From contig NZ_JAAHBQ010000041.1 in NCBI RefSeq assembly GCF_020144665.1, positions 1-53,976 on the forward strand: a DNA stretch of 53,976 nt. The letters are read 5' to 3'. Shown here in pieces: positions 35,122-44,282 of this stretch (positions are counted from its first letter, which is position 1; each line of letters starts with the position of its first letter). The notes under the pieces were generated by a model, which saw only the letters and a list, made by a program, of their open reading frames with translations, was not told the origin of the DNA and searched no databases. Made by a program: the position numbers and the translations under genes. This DNA comes from Oscillatoria salina IIICB1 (GTDB lineage: Bacteria > Cyanobacteriota > Cyanobacteriia > Cyanobacteriales > SIO1D9).

Positions 35122-35521
35122 CGATCTTCATTCTCGATTGTTATCTTAGCACTTCATTTTGTTTTTGAGCGAAATCTTAACTGACAGATTAATTATTTTC
35201 GGAACTACAATCGCAATCGCCGCGATCGCCGAGCGTTATTTAGAGCGATCGCGCGATCGATTCAACTACAAGGGCTTTTTGCCGACAGAAAACTTAAACT
35301 GTCGAGGGTTTCGTCACGATTTCTAGATATTTAACCAAAAACCAGCTATTTGTGTCCTGCCGCGATCGCGATCGCAATTAATAGCTGATTCAATAATTTT
35401 CTCTGCCTAATTTTGGCTTTTAAATTCCCTTGATTTTTTCAATTTTCTCGTTCAATCGCTTTCAATCTTAACTAATTTTTCTCTCTCAATTTGCGGCATT
35501 CAGTTATTTTTCCCCTTTTGG
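35122..35521. other. HIP1-rich gap, no gene seen
   Basis: This 400-base gap between the second RRM gene and the helicase gene carries several GCGATCGC (HIP1) octamers and overlapping CGATCG runs, for example around 35220-35260 and 35360-35380. I see no ORF, terminator or clear promoter beyond AT-rich stretches near 35160. Confidence 0.5.
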
Positions 35522-36853
35522 CTAAACTTTTTCTACAAAAATTCTTTCCGCCGCCCTCGAAGTAGCCACATAAAGTAACTGATTTCTTTCCTTGATTTTT
35601 GGGTTTCGCAAAATATCCTCCAGGGAAACAAAAACATTCTCAAAAGTTGAACCCTGTCCTTTGTGTACTGTTAAAGCATAAGTATAATTTACCTGATGAA
35701 ATTGCTTTTTAACTTTCCAGAATTGCTCCCAATTTTTAATCTCTGCTAATTTGGCAAGTACCTGATTGAAGCTTTCCCAACTATCCTCATGAATAACTTG
35801 CAATTGTTTAGTTTTTTCTTCTTCATCGAGAATCAAAAGCGACCAAATTTTCCAATCATTCTCTAGCTGCTCGATTTTAGCCTTTAAAATTTCGCATTCA
35901 GCCGAACTCGGTAACAAAATTTCTTCATTTTTCACACAAGTATCCATCGCCATCAAACGTTCTCCTTCGACAAACCGAGGAACTTCACTTCCATAAATCG
36001 CTTGACGAATTTGCTGATTTAGATAATTAACTCGTTTATTTGTCCAAGCAAGAACTCGACAATAATCGGGATTTTTGAGATACTTTTCTGACTGAAAGGC
36101 TTTGAGCATATTTGTTGACCAAGCTCGGCTATTTAAAACAAATATTCCTTTAGTTTTGCTGGCATTAAAATCATTCTTTAACAAAGGTAATTGATAAGAT
36201 TCTAAGTTGTTGCGCAGTGTTTCTGTCAGAACTCCGATCGCTCCTTCAAAACGTACTACTTCGGTTAAATCCGCAGTGCGATCGATTTGCGAAAAAACTA
36301 AACTTTCTGACTCTCCTACTGGTGGTAATTGGGCTTTATCTCCCGTAAAAATTAATTTCGTTGTGTTAAATAAAACCTGAACTTCGTTAAACAGTAAATT
36401 CCAGAGTTCTTGATTCACCATCGAGGTTTCATCAATTACTACTATCTCATATCTATCGATACTAGCTTTAACATCTGGGTCGCGAACAAACTCTTCTTTA
36501 CCTGTTTCTTGATTGATTTTTGGTTTTAAACCGAGTAAACGGAAACAAGTCATGCAGTCAATATCTAATTCCCAAGCATCAGCCATATTTTTGAGAACTT
36601 TTACGGCTTTATTTGTTGGTGCTGTGAAAACTACTTTCCGCTTGTCTCCATTAAGTTGTAATTCCCGAAATAAACACTGAATTAAGGTGGTTTTGCCGCA
36701 GCCTGCATAACCTGTAAGTAAGAAAAATTTTTCTCGGCTAGCGACAAAGTTAAGCATGGCTTCAAGGGCTTCTCTTTGCTGAGAAGTTAAGGTGATTCCT
36801 TGCTTTTTTTCGATTTTAAAAGCGCGTTTTCTTTTTTTGGCTGTTTTGACCAT
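35522..36853 (-). CDS. SF1 DNA helicase (Dda/RecD2-like)
   Basis: The 443-residue protein is a superfamily 1 helicase. Motifs in order are TGYAGCGKTTLI (Walker A, ~residue 48-59), APTNKAVKVL (Ia), VIDETSMV (II, DExx with T), GDKAQLPPVGES (III), LAWTNKRVNYLN (IV) and TVHKGQGSTFENVFV then YVATSRA (V/VI). It is shorter than RecD2 and resembles phage Dda or PIF1-type enzymes that act 5' to 3' on DNA. The N-terminus is basic (KKRKRAFKIEKKQG). Its biological role is unknown. Confidence 0.88.
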   Translation of the reverse strand: MVKTAKKRKRAFKIEKKQGITLTSQQREALEAMLNFVASREKFFLLTGYAGCGKTTLIQCLFRELQLNGDKRKVVFTAPTNKAVKVLKNMADAWELDIDCMTCFRLLGLKPKINQETGKEEFVRDPDVKASIDRYEIVVIDETSMVNQELWNLLFNEVQVLFNTTKLIFTGDKAQLPPVGESESLVFSQIDRTADLTEVVRFEGAIGVLTETLRNNLESYQLPLLKNDFNASKTKGIFVLNSRAWSTNMLKAFQSEKYLKNPDYCRVLAWTNKRVNYLNQQIRQAIYGSEVPRFVEGERLMAMDTCVKNEEILLPSSAECEILKAKIEQLENDWKIWSLLILDEEEKTKQLQVIHEDSWESFNQVLAKLAEIKNWEQFWKVKKQFHQVNYTYALTVHKGQGSTFENVFVSLEDILRNPKIKERNQLLYVATSRAAERIFVEKV

Positions 36854-37207
36854 AACATTTTCTCAGAATTGCTAGTTTAAATAATTACAGCTCGACACAG
36901 ATGCACGTAGCTAAAGGTTAATAATTAAGTTGATTTGAGGGAAAGCTTGACAAATTTAAATTGTTATGATTAGTTGATTTCTGGCAGTAAAAATAATAAA
37001 ACTGTGTCGATATCCTAGCTTACAGTAACGCGATCGCCTAACTTTTGGCTTAGCCAAAGGATAGACTCACAGTCTGCAATTATACTACTCTTAGGTTGGG
37101 CGTGAAGTTGGCAGCACACTAGAAAAACCCAATCGGCTAGAATCTTGCACTTAGCGGACAACTCCTATATTAAAATGTCTACAGTGAAACTGAAAAGAGT
37201 GAAAAAG
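36854..37207. promoter_or_regulatory. Divergent helicase/crtQ control region
   Basis: This 354-base gap separates the divergent helicase and crtQ genes. It contains one HIP1 site (GCGATCGC near 37029) and an imperfect palindrome around TTTTGGCTTAGCCAAA (37041-37056). No clear -10/-35 pair can be called by eye. Two upstream in-frame ATGs for crtQ (37145, 37175) fall in it. Confidence 0.4.
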
Positions 37208-38680
37208 ATGCGCGTAGCGATCGTTGGTGCAGGATTAGCTGGGATGGCGACCGCCATTGATTTAGTGGATGCTGGTCACGAAGTAGAAATTTTTGAATCT
37301 CGTCCCTTTGTGGGCGGAAAAGTCGGCAGTTGGGTCGATGGAGATGGCAATCACATTGAGATGGGATTGCACGTTTTCTTTGGTTGTTATTACAATCTGT
37401 TTGAGTTGATGCGGAAAGTGGGCGCGATCGCTAATTTGCGTCTTAAGGAACATACTCACACTTTTGTCAATGAAGGTGGACGCGTTGGTGAGTTAGATTT
37501 TCGCTTCTTTACAGGTGCGCCTTTTCATGGTTTAAAGGCTTTTTTTACCACTTCTCAACTCTCGGTCATTGATAAATTAGCTAACTCGTTGGCTTTAGGA
37601 ACTAGCCCGATCGTACGCGGTTTGATAGACTTTGAAGGCGCAATGAAAAATATTCGCGACCTGGATAAAATTTCTTTTGCTGATTGGTTTCGCAAGCAAG
37701 GCGGAAATAACGGTAGTTTGCAGAAAATGTGGAACCCAATTGCTTATGCTTTGGGTTTCATCGATACAGAACATATTTCTGCTCGTTGTATGTTGACAAT
37801 TTTCCAGTTTTTTGCTGTAAAAACTGAAGCTTCAATTTTGCGAATGTTAGCAGGTTCGCCGGACGAATATTTACATCAACCAATTGTTAAATATCTCGAA
37901 GAACGTGGAACGAAAATTTACACTCGTCGGCGAGTTCGAGAAATTTTATCTAGTGGTGAAGGAGAAGCAACCAAGGTAACTGGTATTGTAGTTGCTCGAG
38001 GCGATACAGAAGCAACTATTACTGCGGATGCTTATGTAGCAGCTTGCGATGTTCCAGGAATTCAACGTTTATTACCTCAAGCATGGCGTAAATGGCAGCA
38101 ATTTGATAATATTTATCAACTTGAAGCGGTTCCAGTCGCAACAGTACAATTGCGTTTTGACGGTTGGGTAACGGAAATGAATGACCCCGAAAAACGCCGT
38201 CAGTTGGAAAAAGCAGTGGGAATTGATAACTTACTTTATACTCCCGATGCTGATTTTTCGTGCTTTTCTGACTTAGCCTTAAGTAGTCCGGCAGATTATT
38301 ACAAAGAAGGACAAGGTTCTTTGCTACAGTTAGTCTTAACTCCCGGAGATCCGTTTATCAAAGAAAAGAACGACGCGATCGCGCAGCACGTCCTGAAACA
38401 AGTATACAATCTTTTCCCTTCTGCGAGAGAATTGAACATGACCTGGTATAGTGTGGTTAAATTAGCTCAATCTCTCTATCGAGAAGCCCCAGGAATGGAC
38501 CCCTATCGTCCAGCCCAAAAAACACCTATTGCTAACTTTTTCCTTGCTGGTAGCTACACTCAACAAGAGTACATCGATAGTATGGAAGGTGCAACTATTT
38601 CTGGTCGTCAAGCAGCGAAAGCAATTCTGGAAAATGCCGACAAATTAACTGCTATTCCCCAACCCACAGCAGTTATTTAG
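37208..38680 (+). CDS. crtQ: 9,9'-di-cis-zeta-carotene desaturase
   Basis: This enzyme converts zeta-carotene to lycopene via neurosporene in the plant-type carotenoid route. The 490 residues start [20 protein letters not shown] (FAD-binding Rossmann motif), then [52 protein letters not shown] and, near the C-terminus, [19 protein letters not shown]. Length and motifs match cyanobacterial ZDS/CrtQ rather than bacterial CrtI. In-frame ATGs upstream would add 11 or 21 residues with no conservation. It is followed by an SRPBCC gene, a common arrangement. Confidence 0.95.
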   Translation: MRVAIVGAGLAGMATAIDLVDAGHEVEIFESRPFVGGKVGSWVDGDGNHIEMGLHVFFGCYYNLFELMRKVGAIANLRLKEHTHTFVNEGGRVGELDFRFFTGAPFHGLKAFFTTSQLSVIDKLANSLALGTSPIVRGLIDFEGAMKNIRDLDKISFADWFRKQGGNNGSLQKMWNPIAYALGFIDTEHISARCMLTIFQFFAVKTEASILRMLAGSPDEYLHQPIVKYLEERGTKIYTRRRVREILSSGEGEATKVTGIVVARGDTEATITADAYVAACDVPGIQRLLPQAWRKWQQFDNIYQLEAVPVATVQLRFDGWVTEMNDPEKRRQLEKAVGIDNLLYTPDADFSCFSDLALSSPADYYKEGQGSLLQLVLTPGDPFIKEKNDAIAQHVLKQVYNLFPSARELNMTWYSVVKLAQSLYREAPGMDPYRPAQKTPIANFFLAGSYTQQEYIDSMEGATISGRQAAKAILENADKLTAIPQPTAVI

Positions 38681-38922
38681 GGGACTGGTGACTGGGGACT
38701 GGTGACTGGTGACTGGGGACTGGGTTCAGTTATCAGTGAACAGCAAACAGTAAACAGTCTATTCCCTAATTCCTCCAAGTCTTCCAAGTCTTCCTTGTTT
38801 CCCAATTCCTAATCCCTAATTCCCAATTCCCAATCCCTAATCACTAATCCCTAATCACTAATCCCCAATCACTAATTCCCAATCCCCAATCCCCAATCCC
38901 TAATCCCTAATCCCCAATCCCC
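38681..38922. repeat. Short tandem repeat tract between crtQ and the SRPBCC gene
   Basis: The whole 242-base spacer consists of short repeats: GGGGACTGGTGACT units at 38681-38720, then AACAGTAAACAG variants, then many CCCTAATC/CCCCAATC/ACTAATC heptamers up to the next ATG. The first part is the reverse complement of the CCCCAGT/CACCAGT units at 33510-33590, so both tracts belong to one family. Confidence 0.88.
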
Positions 38923-39369
38923 ATGAAAGACTGGCTCGAACATAGCGTACAAGTAGAAGTAGATGCTCCCATTGACCTAGTATGGAATCTGTGGTCAGAT
39001 TTAGAGCAAATGCCACGTTGGATGAAATGGATTGATTCGGTAAAAATTCTCGAAGAAAATCCCGATTTGTCTCGCTGGAAATTGGCTACTGGCGGTTTAG
39101 AATTTAGCTGGCTATCTCGGATCTTAAAAGTAGTTCCTCATCAAATTATTCAATGGGAATCTGTGGATGGTTTACCCAATCGAGGTGCAATTCGTTTTTA
39201 CGATCGCCACGAAAGTAGTATTGTTAAATTAACGATCGCTTATGCTATTCCTGGTATTCTCGGTCAAATTATGGATAATCTGTTTTTAGGTCGGGTGGTG
39301 GAATCCACTATTCAAGCCGATTTGGAACGATTTCGCGATTACGCTATGCAAGCTAAAGCCCAAATGTAA
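38923..39369 (+). CDS. SRPBCC-fold lipid-binding/cyclase-like protein
   Basis: The 148-residue protein has the START-like SRPBCC fold: VEVDAPIDLVWNLWSDLEQM, PRWMKWIDSVKILEE, the beta-rich middle, and a long C-terminal helix (STIQADLERFRDYAMQ). Such proteins bind hydrophobic ligands, and in cyanobacteria one often follows crtQ, which suggests help with carotenoid handling. Specific ligand is not known. Its Shine-Dalgarno lies inside the repeat tract and looks poor. Confidence 0.85.
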   Translation: MKDWLEHSVQVEVDAPIDLVWNLWSDLEQMPRWMKWIDSVKILEENPDLSRWKLATGGLEFSWLSRILKVVPHQIIQWESVDGLPNRGAIRFYDRHESSIVKLTIAYAIPGILGQIMDNLFLGRVVESTIQADLERFRDYAMQAKAQM

Positions 39370-39420
39370 ATTTTTATTAAAAATACTTGACATTTTGCAT
39401 CTGCCTCTAAATAAAATCCC

Positions 39421-40932
39421 ATGTTTTGCGATTACTTAGTACAAATTCTCACCGCCCGCGTCTATGATGTTGCCCAAGAAACACCATTAGAATATGCACC
39501 CAATTTATCAGCAAGACTGAATAATAAACTCTTGCTAAAACGAGAGGATATGCAATCGGTATTTTCCTTTAAATTGCGGGGTGCTTACAACAAAATGGCA
39601 CAACTTTCCCCGGATATTTTGGCACAAGGCGTGATTGCTGCCTCGGCGGGAAATCATGCCCAAGGTGTTGCTTTGGCGGCGCGAGAATTGGGAACTCGTG
39701 CGATAATTGTTATGCCCACAACTACGCCCCAAGTTAAAGTAAATGCGGTCAAAGCTAGAGGCGGAGAAGTAGTTTTACATGGGGAAACTTACGATGAAGC
39801 TTATAGTTATGCCCGTCAATTAGAAGTAGAGAAGAATTTAACTTTTATTCATCCTTTTGATGACCCCGATGTGATCGCGGGACAGGGTACAATTGGCATG
39901 GAAATTTTACGCCAATATCAGCAACCGATTGAAGCAATTTTTGTTGCTATTGGTGGCGGCGGTTTAATTTCCGGAATAGCCGCTTATGTGAAAAGATTGC
40001 GCCCAGAAATTAAAATTATTGGCGTTGAACCTGTAGATGCTGATGCAATGAATCAATCATTGCAAGCAGGAAAAAGAGTAAGATTACCGCAAGTAGGATT
40101 ATTTGCTGATGGTGTCGCGGTAAGAGAAGTAGGGGAAGAAACATTTCGCTTGTGTCAAGAATATGTTGACGAGATTATTTTAGTCGATACCGATGCCACT
40201 TGTGCCGCAATCAAAGATGTCTTTGAAGATACCAGATCGATTTTAGAACCTGCGGGGGCATTAGCGATCGCCGGAGCGAAAGTTTATGCCGAAAGAGAAC
40301 AAATTCAGGGAAAAACTTTAGTTGCCGTCGCTTGCGGTGCTAACATGAACTTTGATAGACTGCGCTTTGTCGCCGAAAGAGCCGAATTTGGCGAACGTCG
40401 CGAAGCCATTTTTGCTGTCACAATTCCCGAAAAACCCGGTAGTCTGCGTAAATTTTGCGACTGCATGGGTAAACGCAACCTTACCGAATTTAACTATCGC
40501 ATTGCAGACGAAAGAGAAGCACATATTTTTGTAGGTGTCCAAATTGTCAACCTTGCTGACGCAGCAAAAATGGCGGAATCATTTGAAGCTTGCGGCTTTA
40601 AGACATTAGACTTAACCGACGACGAACTCACCAAGCTGCATTTGCGGCACATGGTGGGCGGACATTCTCACCTCGCAGATAATGAATTATTATACCGCTT
40701 CGAGTTTCCCGAACGTCCCGGCGCATTAATGAAATTTGTCGGTTCCATGAGTCCCAACTGGAATATTAGCTTATTCCACTATCGCAATAACGGCGCAGAC
40801 TACGGCAGAATTGTCGTCGGGATGCAAGTTCCTCCCCAGGAAATGCAAGAATGGCAAGCTTTTCTCGATACTCTCGGTTATCGCTACTGGGATGAAAACA
40901 AGAATCCTGCTTATAAGTTATTTTTAGGTTAA
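39421..40932 (+). CDS. ilvA: Threonine ammonia-lyase, biosynthetic
   Basis: This PLP enzyme makes 2-oxobutanoate from threonine in isoleucine synthesis. The 503 residues have LLLKREDMQSVFSFKLRGAY (PLP Lys in SFKLRGA), SAGNHAQGVA, AIGGGGLISGIA and EPAGALAIAG, then two C-terminal ACT-like regulatory domains (FAVTIPEKPGSLRKF and YRFEFPERPGALMKF) for isoleucine/valine control. Length matches biosynthetic rather than catabolic enzymes. Confidence 0.96.
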   Translation: MFCDYLVQILTARVYDVAQETPLEYAPNLSARLNNKLLLKREDMQSVFSFKLRGAYNKMAQLSPDILAQGVIAASAGNHAQGVALAARELGTRAIIVMPTTTPQVKVNAVKARGGEVVLHGETYDEAYSYARQLEVEKNLTFIHPFDDPDVIAGQGTIGMEILRQYQQPIEAIFVAIGGGGLISGIAAYVKRLRPEIKIIGVEPVDADAMNQSLQAGKRVRLPQVGLFADGVAVREVGEETFRLCQEYVDEIILVDTDATCAAIKDVFEDTRSILEPAGALAIAGAKVYAEREQIQGKTLVAVACGANMNFDRLRFVAERAEFGERREAIFAVTIPEKPGSLRKFCDCMGKRNLTEFNYRIADEREAHIFVGVQIVNLADAAKMAESFEACGFKTLDLTDDELTKLHLRHMVGGHSHLADNELLYRFEFPERPGALMKFVGSMSPNWNISLFHYRNNGADYGRIVVGMQVPPQEMQEWQAFLDTLGYRYWDENKNPAYKLFLG

Positions 40933-41456
40933 AGTACACGAATAAATCTGTCCGTTTCAACACCGTGTTAGCTGTTTACTGTGTATTTCTCCTGAAGTTG
41001 CCTCAGAATTTTTTCCCATCTTCGCTTTGTCTAAGATCCTTCGCTTCGATAAGCATGACAACCAAAAATTTGATATATTTTGGTCAATAACAGCGATCGC
41101 CACTAACACTAAGCCACTGACTAAAATTAATCAATGAAGTTATAATTCAAGCTAATCTTTGGCATCAACTAAATTTAAATCACTGATGATCGGGTTATAT
41201 TTTTGACAAATAAATAATTTTGTGCTAATAGGAACGAGGCATAACCTGCTTGTTTGAGAGAAAAAAAAAGGGTGGCGAAAAAGCGATATTTAGTGCAGGA
41301 GGATTTGCGCCCGTTTACCCAACAATACCGAAGTGTCAATTTCAAAACTGTCACGATCGCGATCGAGAGACAAGGAAGCGAAGAGTAATCTACTATTGTG
41401 TGTGAGGAGCAACGGTAGTGAAAAAGCGATCGGGGGTCGAAACACGGCAAGACGCC
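40933..41456. other. Gap of 524 bases, no convincing gene
   Basis: The region contains HIP1 octamers near 41092 and overlapping CGATCG near 41355, and an AT-rich stretch at 41100-41220. A 91-codon frame at 41175-41450 on the minus strand has no Shine-Dalgarno, no family resemblance and an odd composition, so I do not annotate it. Confidence 0.5.
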
Positions 41457-43490
41457 CTAGTCGCTTTTTCTCTTACCTTTAATTAGATAAGTAGTCATTT
41501 CACCTTTACCTTTAATAGAAATACAACCGCGCTTGGCGAAAATAAATTTCTGGTTTAGTCGATTGTAAACCGCCTGAGTGACTTGAATTTCGCCAGGAAT
41601 ACCATAAACTTCCATACGAGAAGCAACATTAACTGTATCGCCCCAAAGATCGTAAATAAACTTAGTTTTTCCAATTACTCCCGCAACTACAGCCCCAATA
41701 TTAATCCCAATTCGCAGACTTAAAGCTTCACCAACAGAGGAAGTAAGTTTAGCTAAAGCAAATTGCATATCCAGCGCCATTTCGGCAATTTTTTCTACAC
41801 AATCAGGATCGGGTTTAGGTAAACCACCAACTACCATATAAGCATCGCCAATTGTTTTAATTTTTTCCAAGCCATGCTTTTGTGCTAATTGGTCGAATTC
41901 TGAGAAAATTAAATTGAGAACTTTGACTAACTCTGCGGGAGACTTGCGATCGCCAAACTCGGTAAAGCCCACCAAATCAGCGAATAAGACGCTGACATCT
42001 TCAAAACTATCAGCAATGTTAGCTTCACCTTGCTTGATGCGAGTGGCGATCGCGGCAGGTAAAATGTTTAATAGCAGTTCTTCTGTTTGTTTTTGCTGGA
42101 ATGTCAGCGCTTCCTGTGCTATTTTTCGCTCGGTAATATCGGAAACTGTACCTTCGTAATATAGTAATTTACCTGTATAATCTCTTACTGCACGAGCATT
42201 TTCCGAAACCCAAATTTTTTGACCATCTTGACGATTAACTAAAGATTCAAAGCCTTCAACAGCATCATTTGCTTCCATTGCTTCGACAAATTCCCGACGG
42301 CGGTTAACGTCAACATACAATTGTTGCGAAACATCTGTTAAACTAGCAATTAACTCTTCTGGCGAATCATAACCGTAAATTTTTGCCAACGCTGGATTTG
42401 CACTGATATACTTCCCATTAGGTGTAGTTTGAAAAATTCCTTCGATCGCATTTTCCACCAGATGGTGGTATCTTTGTTCGGCGAGTTGCAGTGCTTCTTG
42501 AGTTTGCTTACGATACATTAGCGCAGCTAACTGAGTTGCAACTGCATGAATTAATTCTAACAAATGCTGTTGTTGAGTCACCGCATTTTTCTTATAAAAA
42601 ACCAAAATAGCAATTACTTCATTTTCGAGCAGAATAGGAATGCCAAAAGCGGCTTTTAAACCAACCTTAACTGCTAATTGGGAACGAGAATAAACCGATC
42701 CCGAACAACTAGAAATATTTTCAATCCATTCTGGTTTTTTTGATGACCAAATTCGTCCTACTAATCCTTGTTGGTGAGTAAAAGTCAACCGATAACTTTC
42801 CTGGCGAAATTCATAAAAACGAAGCTCGCTAGCGTACCATCCTTTAGTAGAAATTAAGACGCTATTATTTGTACTAGGAATCCAAGCTTCAGCGAAATCC
42901 CAACCAATTGCTGTACATACTAAACTCAAAACTACTTTTAAGGCTGATTGAAAGTTTTCAGCGCGAGAAATTGCTTGAGTTGTTGCCAGTAATAAACGTA
43001 CTTCAAATTCAGCCCGCCTTCTTTCTTTAATTTCTCTTTCTAGTTGCTTATTTTTATCTGCTAATTTTTTTGCTTGTTGTTTAATTTTTTCGTTCAAAAA
43101 ATGGATCTTTAATTGGTTTTCTACCCGCGCTAAAACTTCTTCCGTATAAAAAGGCTTACTAATATAGTCTACTGCCCCCATTTTAAAAGCTTTAACTTTA
43201 TCTGTGGTTTCCTTTAAAGCACTAATAAAAATTATCGGAATTTCTTTAGTTAAATTGTTAGATTTTAACCTCTGACAAACTTCGTAACCATCCATTTCTG
43301 GCATATTAATATCGAGTAAAACTAAATCGGGGGGATCATTTTGAGCTGCATTAAGTGCTATTTGACCGTTAATAGCTTTTTTGACCCTATAGTTGGACTT
43401 TTCTAACATTTTTGCTAAAAGGCGCAAATTTTCAGGCATATCGTCAACAATTAAAATAATTTTTTGCTCGCTATATTCTTCTTCGATCAT
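41457..43490 (-). CDS. Response regulator with GAF, PAS and adenylate cyclase domains
   Basis: The 677-residue protein has a receiver domain (residues 1-130; IILIVDDMPEN, phosphoacceptor D60 in LVLLDINMPEMDGYEV, K near 110), a coiled coil (NEKIKQQAKKLADKNKQLER), a GAF domain (~165-330), a PAS domain (~345-460, EGIFQTTPNGKYISANPALA) and a class III cyclase domain (~500-670). The catalytic residues VLFADLVGFTEF, KIKTIGDAYMVVGG (adenine-specifying K) and YDLWGDTVNVASRME (D, N, R) predict synthesis of cAMP rather than cGMP. It should couple phosphorylation and ligand sensing to cAMP output. Its histidine kinase is not encoded nearby. Confidence 0.93.
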   Translation of the reverse strand: MIEEEYSEQKIILIVDDMPENLRLLAKMLEKSNYRVKKAINGQIALNAAQNDPPDLVLLDINMPEMDGYEVCQRLKSNNLTKEIPIIFISALKETTDKVKAFKMGAVDYISKPFYTEEVLARVENQLKIHFLNEKIKQQAKKLADKNKQLEREIKERRRAEFEVRLLLATTQAISRAENFQSALKVVLSLVCTAIGWDFAEAWIPSTNNSVLISTKGWYASELRFYEFRQESYRLTFTHQQGLVGRIWSSKKPEWIENISSCSGSVYSRSQLAVKVGLKAAFGIPILLENEVIAILVFYKKNAVTQQQHLLELIHAVATQLAALMYRKQTQEALQLAEQRYHHLVENAIEGIFQTTPNGKYISANPALAKIYGYDSPEELIASLTDVSQQLYVDVNRRREFVEAMEANDAVEGFESLVNRQDGQKIWVSENARAVRDYTGKLLYYEGTVSDITERKIAQEALTFQQKQTEELLLNILPAAIATRIKQGEANIADSFEDVSVLFADLVGFTEFGDRKSPAELVKVLNLIFSEFDQLAQKHGLEKIKTIGDAYMVVGGLPKPDPDCVEKIAEMALDMQFALAKLTSSVGEALSLRIGINIGAVVAGVIGKTKFIYDLWGDTVNVASRMEVYGIPGEIQVTQAVYNRLNQKFIFAKRGCISIKGKGEMTTYLIKGKRKSD

Positions 43491-43832
43491 TCTTTTACTG
43501 CTAAGGATTAGCTTTCAAATGTTGGTAAAATTCCAAGCCGTTTATTTCGGGCATACCGATCTAAAATAGATAAATGTTTGATAAGGATCGTAACCTTGTA
43601 GAGAGGTTAAATGCAACATCTCTACATTACACCTGTAGCATTTTTGATTTAATTTTGTTGTCAAGCCTATAACTCTACTACTAGAGTAAAAAATAACCGA
43701 TAGCACTGGCAGAATAGTTGGCAGCGAAATCGGTTTTAGGAATAATTCTCAATTATGCTCAAAAAAATTTCCCGACTTACCACAAAGTCAGAGTAGCGAT
43801 CGCCCGCCGAACTCTACCCATTCTCTCATAGC
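43491..43832. other. Gap with a 30-bp palindromic repeat
   Basis: This 342-base gap holds a near-perfect inverted repeat, TGTAGAGAGGTT and AACATCTCTACA (43597-43626, one mismatch), of the dispersed cyanobacterial type TGTAGAGACGTT... A looser relative appears before brnT at 31164-31196. No gene or promoter is recognised. Confidence 0.55.
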
Positions 43833-44282
43833 CTAGGGTGCGAGGTATCGAGAGCTTGATGGTTGAAATTCCGACCAAGCAAAGCAAACCCTTTGATAAG
43901 ATTCAGGTGGAGCGATCGGGAGATTTTTCAAGTTAAAAAATGAAACTTTTTTACCCGATTCCAAAAGCAAGATTACATCCTGTTCGGGATTATAGTTATC
44001 CACGGCTTCTAAAATATGACCGTTCACGTGGTGTCCTTGAAGAATTACCGTATCGGGTGTAGCTAACCAAGCATTTAAGAAAGCAGCCAAACGAGTACGA
44101 GGTACAAAATGAGACTTAAAAGTTTCGCCAAAGCGATCGAGTAAAGGGGAATTAGTCGTACAAACAACTACCCCCCGTCCTGTTTTTAAATAGCCATTCC
44201 AGGCGTTATAACCAATAATCAGTAAATTAGTTTCAATTAACGCCTGTTGCCAATTCTCTTCGTTAAGATTTGAGTTCATCAC
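43833..44282 (-). CDS. Hypothetical protein overlapping metE
   Basis: This 149-residue protein belongs to no family I can name. It has no signal peptide or membrane segment; it contains LIIGYNAWNGYLKTGRGVVV, RTRLAAFLNAWLATPDTVIL and FFNLKNLPIAPPESYQRV. Its start overlaps the metE stop by 20 bases, which strongly suggests cotranslation with metE and control by the upstream cobalamin riboswitch. The operon context hints at a role in methionine or cobalamin-related metabolism, but that is inference. Confidence 0.7.
   Translation of the reverse strand: MMNSNLNEENWQQALIETNLLIIGYNAWNGYLKTGRGVVVCTTNSPLLDRFGETFKSHFVPRTRLAAFLNAWLATPDTVILQGHHVNGHILEAVDNYNPEQDVILLLESGKKVSFFNLKNLPIAPPESYQRVCFAWSEFQPSSSRYLAP

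Noticed and set aside
41175..41450. 91-codon minus-strand gene
   Set aside because: No ribosome site, no family resemblance and Cys/Phe-rich odd composition; likely chance.
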